Source: Ilyonectria destructans (Eukaryota > Ascomycota > Sordariomycetes > Hypocreales > Nectriaceae). Taken from it: DNA of 64,000 bases. A program made the translations under genes and the position numbers. Below are positions 43,339 to 53,185 of this stretch, in pieces. How positions within the stretch are numbered: the stretch's first letter is position 1; each line of letters starts with the position of its first letter. The notes under the pieces are model-generated. The model worked only from the letters and a program-made list of their open reading frames with translations. It ran no database searches and had not been told where the DNA came from. The stretch spans positions 124,001-188,000 of the forward strand of contig JAHEWK010000018.1 in assembly GCA_020740775.1 (NCBI GenBank), read 5' to 3'.

Positions 43339-45028
43339 ATGGGGAAAAGGTCTCGCGCCTGCGAAGCCTGCCAAGCTTTGAAGATCAAATGTGAAGCCGC
43401 GCCAGCCAACCCGAGCGTCTGCGAGAGATGCACTCGTTCCGGTCTCATCTGCGTACCTGCGGCTAGACGGTGGCAGAAAGACCGAATCGCCGAGTTGGAG
43501 GAGCAGGTCAGAAGTCTGCAGGAGAGATTGGACGGGGGGTCTTCGATGCAAGGGCTGTCTGCGTATGAGGACTCGGCAAGGGTAACTTCGGTGCTTTCGA
43601 CTACGGATGGTGAAGGCATGGCATTCTCGACAAACGCTGTATCATCTGCGTGTGACAGCCTTGCATTTCTGGATGCGCGTCTTCATCACGATTCCCAACT
43701 CCGATGCCTTGAGGTATGCTCGATGACCACGAGGTTATTTTGGTCCATTCTCCCCTTGGTTGACGGCAGCTCAGCAAGATCACGTCTGCAATCTATGAGG
43801 ACTGAGATGCCAACTACGCTCCTCACAATGTTTGCCTTCGCCATGTCGCCGACAGATACGGGCATTGGCCAGCAAACTCAAGAAGAATTGCGAAAAAAAG
43901 GTGTTGGAAACTCTCGGTCTAGCTGCAGTCGGTTTCGAGAAGCCCTCGCACGATCTGATCCAAGCCCTGCTCGTAGCCAGCCTCTGGACCAGGCCCTCTC
44001 TTGACGGCAACCACGCCAACTCCATCCAGCTCGTCAAGCTAGCGCACGACCTCAGCGTGGAACTCGGCTTGGGAGGACCGGCCATGCAAAGCTCTGCGCC
44101 AGCCTACTTCTTCCGCATACAGGGGCCTCTGTCGTTGGAAATGCAGCAGACTTGGCTGGTCTCATGGGTGGCTTCGACCATGGCTGCCATTGGTATGAGG
44201 AGGACCCATGGATTTGGCTGGGGCTTGTCACACCATAATGCGTTATGCACATTGGAGAAAGAGGCTTCGGACCCTCTGTTCTTGGAGATACTCCACACTG
44301 TGAGACTTCATGCCCAGGTGGCCGATGCCCTGGAGCTCTGCAATCCTTATTCGTTTAACGACATCAACTCTGACCTTGTGAGGGCTACTCAAGTTGAGGC
44401 TCGCGACAGACTGGGTGAGCTGAATAGCAAGGCGCTTGCACAGGACCCGCAACTTAGCTTCTGGCGTGTGCTGGCTGTCATCTATGTCAACGAGCCAGTG
44501 CTTGACACCAAGAGCAACAAGGTTCTTTTTGCGGGGCCTTTTATTGCGGAGAGGATAGGTGTTCTAGAATTTGCTCATCCCGCAGAGGTCACTAGCACGG
44601 CGGAGACGGCACTCCGGACACTTGTGGAGGCCTGTCAACTTGCCATTAATCTGGTCCTCCACATGGAACCTAGCTTGATCCTCAGTCTACCGTCCCTGTG
44701 CTTCGGGCCGGCTGTGAACTATGTACTCTCCATCCTCGTCAAAGCATTCGTTGCAGTATCAGCGCCAGGGAACACCTACGGCCAGGTGCTATCCCGCGAT
44801 TCTCTCCGCATCAGAGAGGCAATAGACGACCTCATGGCTGTTGACGCTCTGCTTCTCCAGCTCGATCCCCATATGGGCAATTGGAACACGAGGATCATAG
44901 GCTCAGTCGAATGGTTTGCGGCCTGGTTGAACGACTACGGGTCGATTATAGGGCGGTATGAGACGAATCTAAAAAGGGAAATCGCCGAGCAGGAAATTGG
45001 TAGTCTGGGCCACAAGAGGCGTTTCTAA
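43339..45028 (+). CDS. Zn2Cys6 transcription factor with a one-base frameshift at an A7 run
   Basis: The frame from 43339 begins MGKRSRACEACQALKIKCE with a full zinc cluster (CERCTRSGLIC), then a short coiled coil (RIAELEEQVRSLQERL). It follows TTLLTMFAFAMSP to EELRKK at 43897. The expected continuation VLETLGLAAVGFEKPSHDLI, DLIQALLVASLWTR and the remaining domain to 45028 is one base ahead. The break falls in CGAAAAAAAGGTG; removing one base gives 562 codons without a stop. This is either a recent frameshift mutation, a sequencing or assembly error in the homopolymer, or +1 frameshifting. Both halves have normal codon use and no other damage. If functional, it is a nuclear regulator of the fungal-specific TF class. 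Confidence 0.75.
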
Positions 45029-45551
45029 TTCATCTTTCTCGTACGATGCCTTCGTCTCTGATCCGTAACTTAGTTCTCGACAAGCTTGTGTTCCTGGCAT
45101 CCCTGCCTAGGTCTTCGGATCAGTCCGAGCCCCATGCGGCGGAGTTCCGTATGACGTCGACGACTCTCGGCTCCACGTTAGACATGCATGCCCGTTGGCG
45201 AATCGTGCAGTTCCAGCGCCTCTCTCGGCTCCGACCTCGATCAAGACAAGCTCTTGGCCAATTTACTCATCGTGGGAGAATCCTACGCTAGCAATTTAGC
45301 CTACCCATTTTCCCCGTGGTATTTGATGTGGGGACGGTCAACTTTCGCCAGCCCTTTATTTTATGGAGACGGCGAATATTCGCCAGACCCTTGTTTCCTG
45401 GAGGCTGAGCAACAGTTACACTGCATTTTCAGAGAGCTGATGGGAGGAAGGGTTACGAGGAGGCTGTATCGATGATGCTTCGACCTGGGGCCTTGTCTTG
45501 GCGAATTTCGACATGGGATTGACCAGAGTCGTGGTAGCCTTCACGATTGAG
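45029..45551. other. Intergenic
   Basis: 3' flank of the regulator and upstream region of the fasciclin gene. No gene recognised. Confidence 0.35.
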
Positions 45552-45561
45552 TATATATAAG
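45552..45561 (+). promoter_or_regulatory. TATA box of the fasciclin gene
   Basis: TATATATAAG, about 125 nt upstream of the ATG at 45685. Confidence 0.5.
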
Positions 45562-45684
45562 CCAGCAGCGCACCTCGTATCATCACAGCATCACGAACAA
45601 CTTCCTGCCTCAACAGCCTTACAACCATCGTTCTATTTCAACAACCTTGCAAAACTACCGTTTTACCCCAGAAGCGTCTTCAAA

Positions 45685-46864
45685 ATGCGTCTGCTTAACC
45701 TCGCTGCTTTGGCGACTGCCGTCGTCGCTCAATCCGATCTGGCTTCCCTGATTGCCTCTCAGGACGACCTTTCCACCTTGGCCTCTCTCCTCGCTCTCGT
45801 CCCAGACATTGCGGAGACTCTTGCGTCTGCCAGCAATATCACCATCTTCGCGCCCACCAACGACGCATTTGATTCTGTGCCCAGAGACATTCCTGAGGGC
45901 GAAGCTATTGAATACGCCAACGACACCATGGCCATCAGCGCTTTGCTGTCCAACCACGTGTGGAAGGGCTACTATCCCGCTAAAGCCGTAACCAATGTGC
46001 CCCAGTTCTTCCAGTCGCTTCTTGACAGTAGTTTCGTCAACTACCGCCAGCCCTTTGGCAACTTCACTGGAGGCCAGTACAACGGTATCGTTAAAAATGG
46101 CAAGGACGTTGTCGTCATCTCCGGCGAGCAAGCCCTCTCCACCGTGGCTGAAGCAGTGAGCCCCATCCTATCTTCCAGTAAGGATATATGCTAACCATAT
46201 CAAGGATATCAAACTCGGCGACAGCGTCATCATCCACAAGATTGACAGCCCCCTCTATTTCGGCGCCCCCCTCCAACCCTTCACCCGCCGCGACGGCCTC
46301 CTCAACTTCAACGCCGCGCTCACCACGGCCGACTTGCCGTACAACTTCGGCAACATCGGCTATGACACGGCTGACAAGTTGAATATTTCCGATTTCACAG
46401 TCTTTGTGCCCACCGACCCCGCCTTTGAGGCGATTGGCTCCGTGCTTGAGGGTGCTGGTCTGGACACGTTGCGGGAGGTCCTGACGTACCACATCGTGGA
46501 CGACGTCGTCTTCTCGACAGACCTGGCCAACGTGAGCTTACCGAGTGTGCAGGGCGCAGACCTAACGTTTACCGTGGCCGAGAATGGAAGCGCCTGGGTG
46601 AATGGGGCCAAGATTTTATTTCCCAACGTCCTACTATTCAACGGTGTTGCGCACGTCATTGACGGGTAAGTAATATCCTCTTTTCTGTGAGCACATGCTG
46701 ATCAACATAGTGTCCTCAACCCTGGCTCCGCACCTTTTGACAGAGCAGACCAGCACTCTACCCCCAAGTTAATCGTCCCTACCCTATGTCCTCCTAGCGT
46801 CACTGTAGCTTTATATATAAAATTAATCGTCGGTTATAGAGCTGATACAATTATTGAGTCTTAG
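45685..46864 (+). CDS. Secreted protein with two fasciclin (FAS1) domains, C-terminus altered
   Basis: Exons 45685-46155, 46205-46665 and 46711-46864 give 361 aa. Signal peptide MRLLNLAALATAVVAQ. FAS1 domain 1 covers about residues 20-170 (NITIFAPTNDAFDSVP, LLSNHVWKGYYPA). Domain 2 covers about 180-315 (FTVFVPTDPAFEAIG, LTYHIVDDVVFSTDL, FNGVAHVIDGVLNP). The first intron is 49 nt with an AAG acceptor and removes an in-frame stop. After VLNPGSAPFDRADQHSTPK the sequence loses protein character and stops at 46862. Fungal FAS1 proteins usually continue into a Ser/Thr-rich tail and GPI signal, absent here. It is probably a cell-surface or adhesion protein that has lost its anchor. Confidence 0.75.
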
Positions 46865-47261
46865 GATTCTAGCGATATTAGGACTAGCGCTATGGGTTAC
46901 GTTACTATTATAACTCCTCGGGTACAATCGTTGCTAACTCCGCAGTCTCGAAATCGATTCGTAAAACGGAGGTTCTAGTCGTCTTCTAGAACGCCTGCTG
47001 CATCTGAATTGCGTAGCACCTGAAAAGGCTCGGAAGTGGCAACGAATTTTGTTTGGATCACACAACCGTAAGACTTCCGATGTAGTCAACGGCCAAGAGT
47101 CACAGTTCCTTTAAGAAATAACAGTTTCGATTCGCCTGCTCATTGACTAGCTGTAGACGATCGCAAGTAGACTCAACGGAGCAAAGCCGCCCTTCTTTGC
47201 CGACAATGGCAACCGACTCTTATACACAGCAACGCCGTTCTTTACCAGGCGACATACCCAT
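46865..47261. other. Intergenic
   Basis: Possibly includes remains of a longer fasciclin tail, too damaged to read. No gene recognised. Confidence 0.3.
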
Positions 47262-49115
47262 CTACTCATCATCGTTGATATCAATCACAGTCTTCTTCCA
47301 CTGGCGAGCCGGGATCTTGCGCTTGAACATGATGTCGATCTCACGGTAGGAGCGATTCTTCATCTCCGGTAGGTAGAAGAACGCCACGACCGTACAGATA
47401 AGACCAGTGGCACCCCAGACGTAGCCGCACTTGCCGCCCATGTTTCCGTACTGTTTTTATATCAGCGTCCGTCACCCTAGCAACATCATATCAAGGCAGT
47501 CTTACCTCGGGGTTTAGCATGTAGCTTGCCATGAAGATGCAAGGAATGTTGACAATGTAATAGCAACCGCGACCGATACCAGTTGTCAGCGGCCTGAGGC
47601 GAATGGCGGAGGTTTCTCCGATGATGACCCATGAGGCAGGAGCTGGGCCGAGGGTGAACAGGACGGAGACAATGAGACCAAGTGAGGCCTGGGCAAGAGA
47701 GGCGGCAGTCGACGATCCAACAGAGCCTGCGATACCAAGAGCAATGAGGAAAACGACATTGATGCCCGAACCCCAGACGTAGATTGTGCGGCGGCCGATG
47801 TATGTTGTGAGGATCCAAGACAACATGACCATGACAGTTTGCAGGGCGGAAGTAATAAGACCCAAGGCGAACGCTGTGTCCGTCTTTATACCGGCCTCTG
47901 CGCGCTAGGTTAGTATATACATTCGCATCAGAGAGGAAGGGCACTTTACGTTTGAAGAAGTAAACAGCCTGGTTAGCAATAAGGTTACCAGTGAGGTTTT
48001 GGGCTGCATATACACCACACACAATGAGGGTGCGGTAGCGGTCAGTGCCCTTAAAAAGTTCCAGAATACTGGGCTCCTTCTCGGACTTCTCAAGCTCAAT
48101 AGTACGACGCATCATAGCGACGGTCTCGCTCGCATTCTCGATCACCGATGAGCGTCCTAGCCGACCCACGGCGTGAACTGCGTCATCGAGACGGCCCTTT
48201 CGAACCAGCCACCAAGGTGATTCTGGTGCGCAGAAGATAAGGATAGCGAGAGGTGTAGGGAACATCCACTGCAGCGCAATAGGAATTCTGGGGTATAGAT
48301 GTAAGCGAAGCCTTCCATAGTAAAACGGGGGTACTAACCTGTATGCGTCCTCAGAGTCATACTCATTATATACGTAAGTAATAGCCCCCACAATGATGGC
48401 CCCGATAGCCCAGAACATTTGCAGCATTTGGGTCGCGGGTGCTCTCAGCTGGATTGGCACAATCTCGCTGCAATACGCTGGCGCGTTGGCAATAAAGATA
48501 CCCCATGGAATACCCTCAAGAAGCTGGGCGAGCAACATGATGGGAAGCGACTTGGCGAAGTAGAAGATGAAGATGAAGGCATTAAGCAGCATGAGACCGG
48601 CGATGGTCGCCCAACGGTATCCAATGCGGCTAGTAAGAGGGCCGGCGAGGACGACGCCAATGAGAGCGCCAAGTGGCCCGCCTACCTGAAGCGCCGACTG
48701 CCACTTGCTTTCAATAATCCATTCGGTAGGATCAGCTGGGTTTATGATGCCATACTGCCTTTCGAACTTGGGGACTGCGATGAAGTTGCCCGCGAGGAAG
48801 ACACAGTATGACTCCATAATCTTGCGACGACGTTAGTTGCAAGTCCACCATTCGAGAGCAAATTGGACACAAAAGTGGAAGGGAGCAGCTCACGATTGTG
48901 CAAGACATGACGAAAGCCCACAGGCTGGCCATGGGGTAAGCTCGAACAGCTTGCAGCACGCCCATGTTGACTTCGGCGTTCTCTGCCTCAATCGCGCCGG
49001 CCTTATAGTCGGCGACACGCGCCTTCTCGTCGAGATCGGCGGCATGGTCGACGTTGTTGTGCCCCTCAACCTCGAGGAGGCTGCTGGGCGACTTTGAGGT
49101 GATGGGTTCACTCAT
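47262..49115 (-). CDS. MFS sugar transporter (maltose permease-like)
   Basis: Five minus-strand exons, 49115-48894, 48820-48339, 48287-47950, 47897-47506 and 47450-47262, give 540 aa. The first intron (73 nt) ends in AAG. Sugar-porter signatures are present: GPLGALIGVVLAGPLTSRIGYRW, a PESPWWLVRKGR motif after TM6, TTYIGRRTIYVWG between TM8 and TM9, and YLPEMKNRSYREIDIMF at the end, which is the PET/ELF-type tail of alpha-glucoside:H+ symporters. Twelve hydrophobic segments can be traced. The N-terminal 60 residues are acidic and cytosolic. Plasma-membrane uptake of maltose or a related alpha-glucoside is likely by family, not proven. Confidence 0.9.
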
Positions 49116-49202
49116 GTTGCCTGGTGGATACCGGAAAAGGGAAGAGTCTGAAAGAGCAAAGGATCACCAGTGAGAGCCAGCAGGACGAGCGGGAGGTGTG
49201 AC

Positions 49203-49212
49203 CTTTATATAT
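49203..49212 (-). promoter_or_regulatory. TATA box of the sugar transporter gene
   Basis: TATATAAAGG on the minus strand, about 90 nt upstream of the ATG at 49115. Confidence 0.5.
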
Positions 49213-49859
49213 CTATCTATATACATATCGGTTCATGCGTCTCCCCTGACTGCAGCCATTTAACCGGGCTTCGTGTAAATCGTTTAGACGCACCTATCAT
49301 CAATCCTGGCTTTACTGGAGGCGGGTAGGACTGCCTGTAGACGCGCCTATCACAAGTCCCAGCTCTCTAAGGAGGATGGATGCCAGGACGAACCGGGCCA
49401 ATCGCAACCTGGAGCGCGAGGCTGGCCCCCAGTAATTGCCAGCTTCCCCGGAGCTACCCCGCAGCCACCCCGGAGCGGGACCAGTTCTCTCCTCCATTCA
49501 GGCGCCACTCCGGGCGGCGCCGTACGGCGCTTCTCGATGGCCCATGCAATGTTACATCAGGTCGGCCCTAATTTCCCCGATTCCCCAGCTTTCTCGAGCT
49601 TTCCCACCCCAACACCGTCGCGCTTCGTGTTTGCAATATGCCGAGAGAGAAGAACGCAAAAATATGCGACGCAATCAACCTTGACTGCGCGTTGCTATTC
49701 TCTTTCTATATGTCTGCTTTATCCACGCGTTGCTTCTTCTCCTGCAGTTTACGCCTTAATACGAGGTTGAAATGCCGGGTGATATTGCTGATCTTTACTC
49801 TATCTAACGTCTAATAATAACCTGCAGCTAGCTGCTATAGTAATCTCCAGCGGGTTAGA
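49213..49859. other. Intergenic, GC-rich
   Basis: GC-rich region; near 49276 and 49332 a related GACGCGCCTATCA-type word occurs twice. No gene recognised. Confidence 0.35.
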
Positions 49860-50265
49860 TAATACCGAGGTGTATCTACTAAGTTTAATTAGTACATATA
49901 GAAGAATATATAATTTATTATCCTCTAATTTTTAACTTAGTAAAGCTTAGATTATTTTAAAAAGGAATTTAATAATATTAAAATTAATTTAATTAAAAAA
50001 GATTAATTTAAAATTATTCTATTTTTATAAATATTAATAAATTCTTTATTACTTTTAATATATCTAAAAGAATTTTAATATTTAATTTCTTTTTATATAT
50101 AATTAATTTTTTTAAATAAAATAAATAAAAACTTAATAATATTTAATATTTTTATTAAGAATCTATAAATTTTATAATTTAAGATTATTAAGTAGCTATA
50201 TAAGCTATCTAACAGCAGTAAGCTTAAGCAATAGCAGCAGTAGCACTTAATATGAGGTGGAAATT
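49860..50265. repeat. Extreme AT-rich island, probably RIP-degraded repeat
   Basis: About 400 bp made almost only of A and T, with TTAATTT, TATATA and AATAATA tracts, abruptly bounded by normal composition on both sides. No reading frame is present. In RIP-competent ascomycetes such islands are usually exhausted transposons; the source element is unrecognisable. Confidence 0.55.
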
Positions 50266-50429
50266 ATGGGATAAATAAGTTGTTTTAACTACAATAAGAT
50301 ACTAGTCCAAGTCCAGCACCCACTAGATACTTTAGATTGTCCAACCTAGACTAACATCTAGCTGATAAGCAAAAGTAAGAAGAGAAGATAGTTTTCTTTC
50401 ACACCCCGTCTCCAAGCACACTCGTTCCC

Positions 50430-51686
50430 TTAAGACTGCTGAACCTCTTGCCCGGTAGGACTGGCGTTCTGGATCTGCTTGTCAAGCGCGCCAATGGCAA
50501 TAACCTCGTTGCCAATCTTGAAGAAGTAGTATGCCTGGTTGACAGGACCAGGGATCAGGGGGCTGCGCAGCGTAACCTCGCTGACAGGTTGCTCGTACCC
50601 TCCCTTTCGGAGGATGGCAAAGGCCTCGTGGATCTCCAAGGACAGTGGCCAATCAAGGACGTCATTGCCGACAAAAGGAGCCTGGATGACCTCCACGGGG
50701 CCGAAAGAGCCCCAGCCGATGGACGTGATGATCGCCGTCTTCTTGTCGTCGATCTTGGCGATGATGCGGTTCTTGACGAGACCCCACTCGGTTTCCACCG
50801 GCTCGCCCGTCGCAGACTTGGCTTCGATCACGTACAGCTTGGCCTCGGGGTACTGGTTCTTGATGAGATTGTAGCCGGAATTGATGAAGCCGTCCCACGA
50901 GAGGGGGATGCTGTTCTTGGGAGTGGCAACTTTGGAGCCGTTGGAGGCGCCGTTGGAGGAGCCGTTGGCCGGGGTGACGGAGAAGGAGGCCAGAGGCTTG
51001 ATCTTGGTGTCCGAGTTGGGTGGCACGATGCTCACCTGGTAGACTATGCTCTGAAACCAGATGGGGTCAAACTGGCCAATGGTGACGACGACCTCGGTGG
51101 CGCCGACCTGGTGAGAGGTGAACTTCCACTCGATTTTGCCGTCCACGATGCTGGCGTCGTCTAGGACGACGTAGCTTTTGTCAAAGGAGATGTTGATACC
51201 TGCGCCCTGGCTCTTGATCGAGTCGGCCTGCTTGACGGTGAATTGCTGCCCAAGTCCGGTGACGATCTCCTGGTTGCCGGCGACAGTCTTGACCTCGGGG
51301 ATGTTGCTGGGTGCTGCCTTGGTCTCAACAGCGGCCTGCGTCTCCTGGGGACCGTCCTTGAGGAGCGGCTGGATGGGCACGACCCACCCCTTCTTGTTCT
51401 CGGTGTTGACCACCACGGTGTTTGACGGAGTCACGGGGTTGGGGAGCTGGATGTTGAAGCTGGACGTGGCAGAGTAGGGCGAGTCGCCGAGGATGACGGG
51501 GCCGACCCAGCCTTTCAGATCAAAGAGCAGGCCGCCGGCGAACGGCAGGCGCTTAAAGCGGATGTCTCGGGTGATGTCCACGTGTTTACCTGCAGCATTG
51601 AGGTAGAGCGTCTCGGTGTCGCTGTCGTAAAGCGCGGTGATGGTGTCAGCCGGGATGAGCTGGAGGTGGGTGAGAGGGCCAGCCAT
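50430..51686 (-). CDS. Conserved-looking protein of unknown function, 418 aa
   Basis: Intronless, from the first ATG in frame at 51686 (MAGPLTHLQLIPADTITALY). There is no signal peptide or membrane segment. The protein looks like two globular parts. An N-terminal beta-rich domain (FKRLPFAGGLLFDLKGWVGP) is followed by an Asn/Thr/Gln linker. The C-terminal domain is alternating helix and strand (AKLYVIEAKSATGEPVETEW, KTAIITSIGWGSFGPVEVI, QAYYFFKIGNEVIAIGAL). Codon use is strongly biased to C/G-ending codons, often a mark of high expression. I do not recognise the family. It was not copied from its neighbours as far as I can see. Confidence 0.8.
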   Translation of the reverse strand: MAGPLTHLQLIPADTITALYDSDTETLYLNAAGKHVDITRDIRFKRLPFAGGLLFDLKGWVGPVILGDSPYSATSSFNIQLPNPVTPSNTVVVNTENKKGWVVPIQPLLKDGPQETQAAVETKAAPSNIPEVKTVAGNQEIVTGLGQQFTVKQADSIKSQGAGINISFDKSYVVLDDASIVDGKIEWKFTSHQVGATEVVVTIGQFDPIWFQSIVYQVSIVPPNSDTKIKPLASFSVTPANGSSNGASNGSKVATPKNSIPLSWDGFINSGYNLIKNQYPEAKLYVIEAKSATGEPVETEWGLVKNRIIAKIDDKKTAIITSIGWGSFGPVEVIQAPFVGNDVLDWPLSLEIHEAFAILRKGGYEQPVSEVTLRSPLIPGPVNQAYYFFKIGNEVIAIGALDKQIQNASPTGQEVQQS

Positions 51687-52566
51687 GATGAAGTTGGAGA
51701 AGTTGGATCTTGTATTTGATGGAAACGAGGTTTGATTCTTGGTTGCTGCTGCTTTGTTGGGCAAGCTGATTATGAGAGACGGTGATGAGAAAGGATGATG
51801 TGAGAGGATGATGGACTAAGAACATTACCTGGGTGCGTGAGGCCTTCTTATACACGAACTGATTTCGTTGTTGCCAACAGGTAAAATCCCATCCGCCTTC
51901 CATTTCTTTGCGAGGAATGAAAAAGAGTGCCTGTTTCCATATAGAATTCCCCCTCTAGGAGGCAAAGACGCGGTCGTCCAGTAAACCTCCAATAGCATAC
52001 CAATCGCCACAACATCTTACGACTCTAGCTTTTTAACTCTGGACTGTCACATTTCTTAGCCAGCCAGAGAGCCAATGAGGCTTCACGCCGACGATTTGCA
52101 CGATGTACCACCTCGGGTGGTATAGAAGAAGGCTGAGTCGTTGGTACATCATTGGCGAGAAATGCCAGGACATTGATCACGCGATGTTTGCGTCTTCTTA
52201 CGATAGACCGTCTTGCGTGCCAGCAAATGTCTTTGGCGCTTTTCAACTGCACTTGGATTCCGTTACCCCGCAGATGAGGCTCGGTTCGGACTATGTGTTA
52301 ATTAAACATTTGTGCAATCGTGGAATGTGGCAAAAACGTTCTTGTAGGGGCGGCTAGGCCACTCTTTTGGCTTGTTCTGTCGAGACCTCAGAGGCAGATT
52401 GGGAGCATCGCCTGACCTGGCCGACTATTCACTTACTAGTAGATTCACAGGCCTGGATGAAGCCAAATATTGTCGGGCACCATTGAGAAGGCAATAGACA
52501 TACACTAAGCTCTTGAAATAAATGACCAAGTCCCAAAACAAGTTCTCCATCCCAGCAAGCCATATT
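51687..52566. other. Intergenic
   Basis: Promoter side of the gene at 50430-51686 and spacer. No gene recognised. Confidence 0.35.
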
Positions 52567-53058
52567 TTAAACCTCTCCCTTGAAAGTCTTAAGCCACTCT
52601 GCTCGAACGGCAGACAAGTCAAAGGTGGCCGCTATAGGCTTAAGGGCTGCCGCATGACTCTTAATCTCTTGCTTGAGACCCGCGTAGTCAACCTTAAGCT
52701 CGCCGTTGCGCTCCCTCAGTTTCCCATTGACGATTACGGTATCGATGTGCCGCAGGGAGGTGAAAAAAACTACTGCCCCATCGGGATCAGCGACTGAAAG
52801 GGACTCAATGTCGTCGCAGCGGATGAGGACAATATCTGCCTTTTTCCCGACCCAGATGGAACCGATCAATTCATCGAGCCGCATGACTTCAGCGCCTCTG
52901 AGCGTTCCCCTGCGCAGGACGTCCGAGGTCTTTCTCGCGATGTTTATGGGCAGACCTTGCTTATACTCCTGCGCTCGCTGAGCCTGGATGCCCAATCTCA
53001 TCTGCGCAATCAAGTCGTTGCCATTATGAAAGGTGATGTCTATGCCGTACTAGACTAA
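52567..53058 (-). pseudogene. Amidohydrolase (metal-dependent deaminase/chlorohydrolase type), C-terminal fragment
   Basis: The frame reads YGIDITFHNGNDLIAQMRLG from 53058 and then GTLRGAEVMRLDELIGSIWVGKKADIVLI, the highly typical C-terminal part of the amidohydrolase superfamily where the small beta-sandwich resumes, and it stops normally at 52567. The N-terminal two thirds with the metal-binding HxH are missing: just upstream the frame meets a TAG and AT-rich sequence. About 165 residues remain. It is a 5'-truncated gene remnant; it ends only 128 bp from the sedolisin stop codon. Confidence 0.7.
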
Positions 53059-53185
53059 GTCCCTTATCACACTTGTATAAGCACATGATACAGAATTTGA
53101 AACAGTAGTCAGAACAGTAATTTCAACAATAACTATTATAATTATATATCTCTATATTTCACACGTCTAATAACAGTGCTCTAGA

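Noticed and set aside
50448..51164. Long plus-strand open frame (238 codons)
   Set aside because: It is antisense to the codon-biased gene at 50430-51686; such long antisense frames follow from C/G-ending codons. The sense frame has the protein-like composition.
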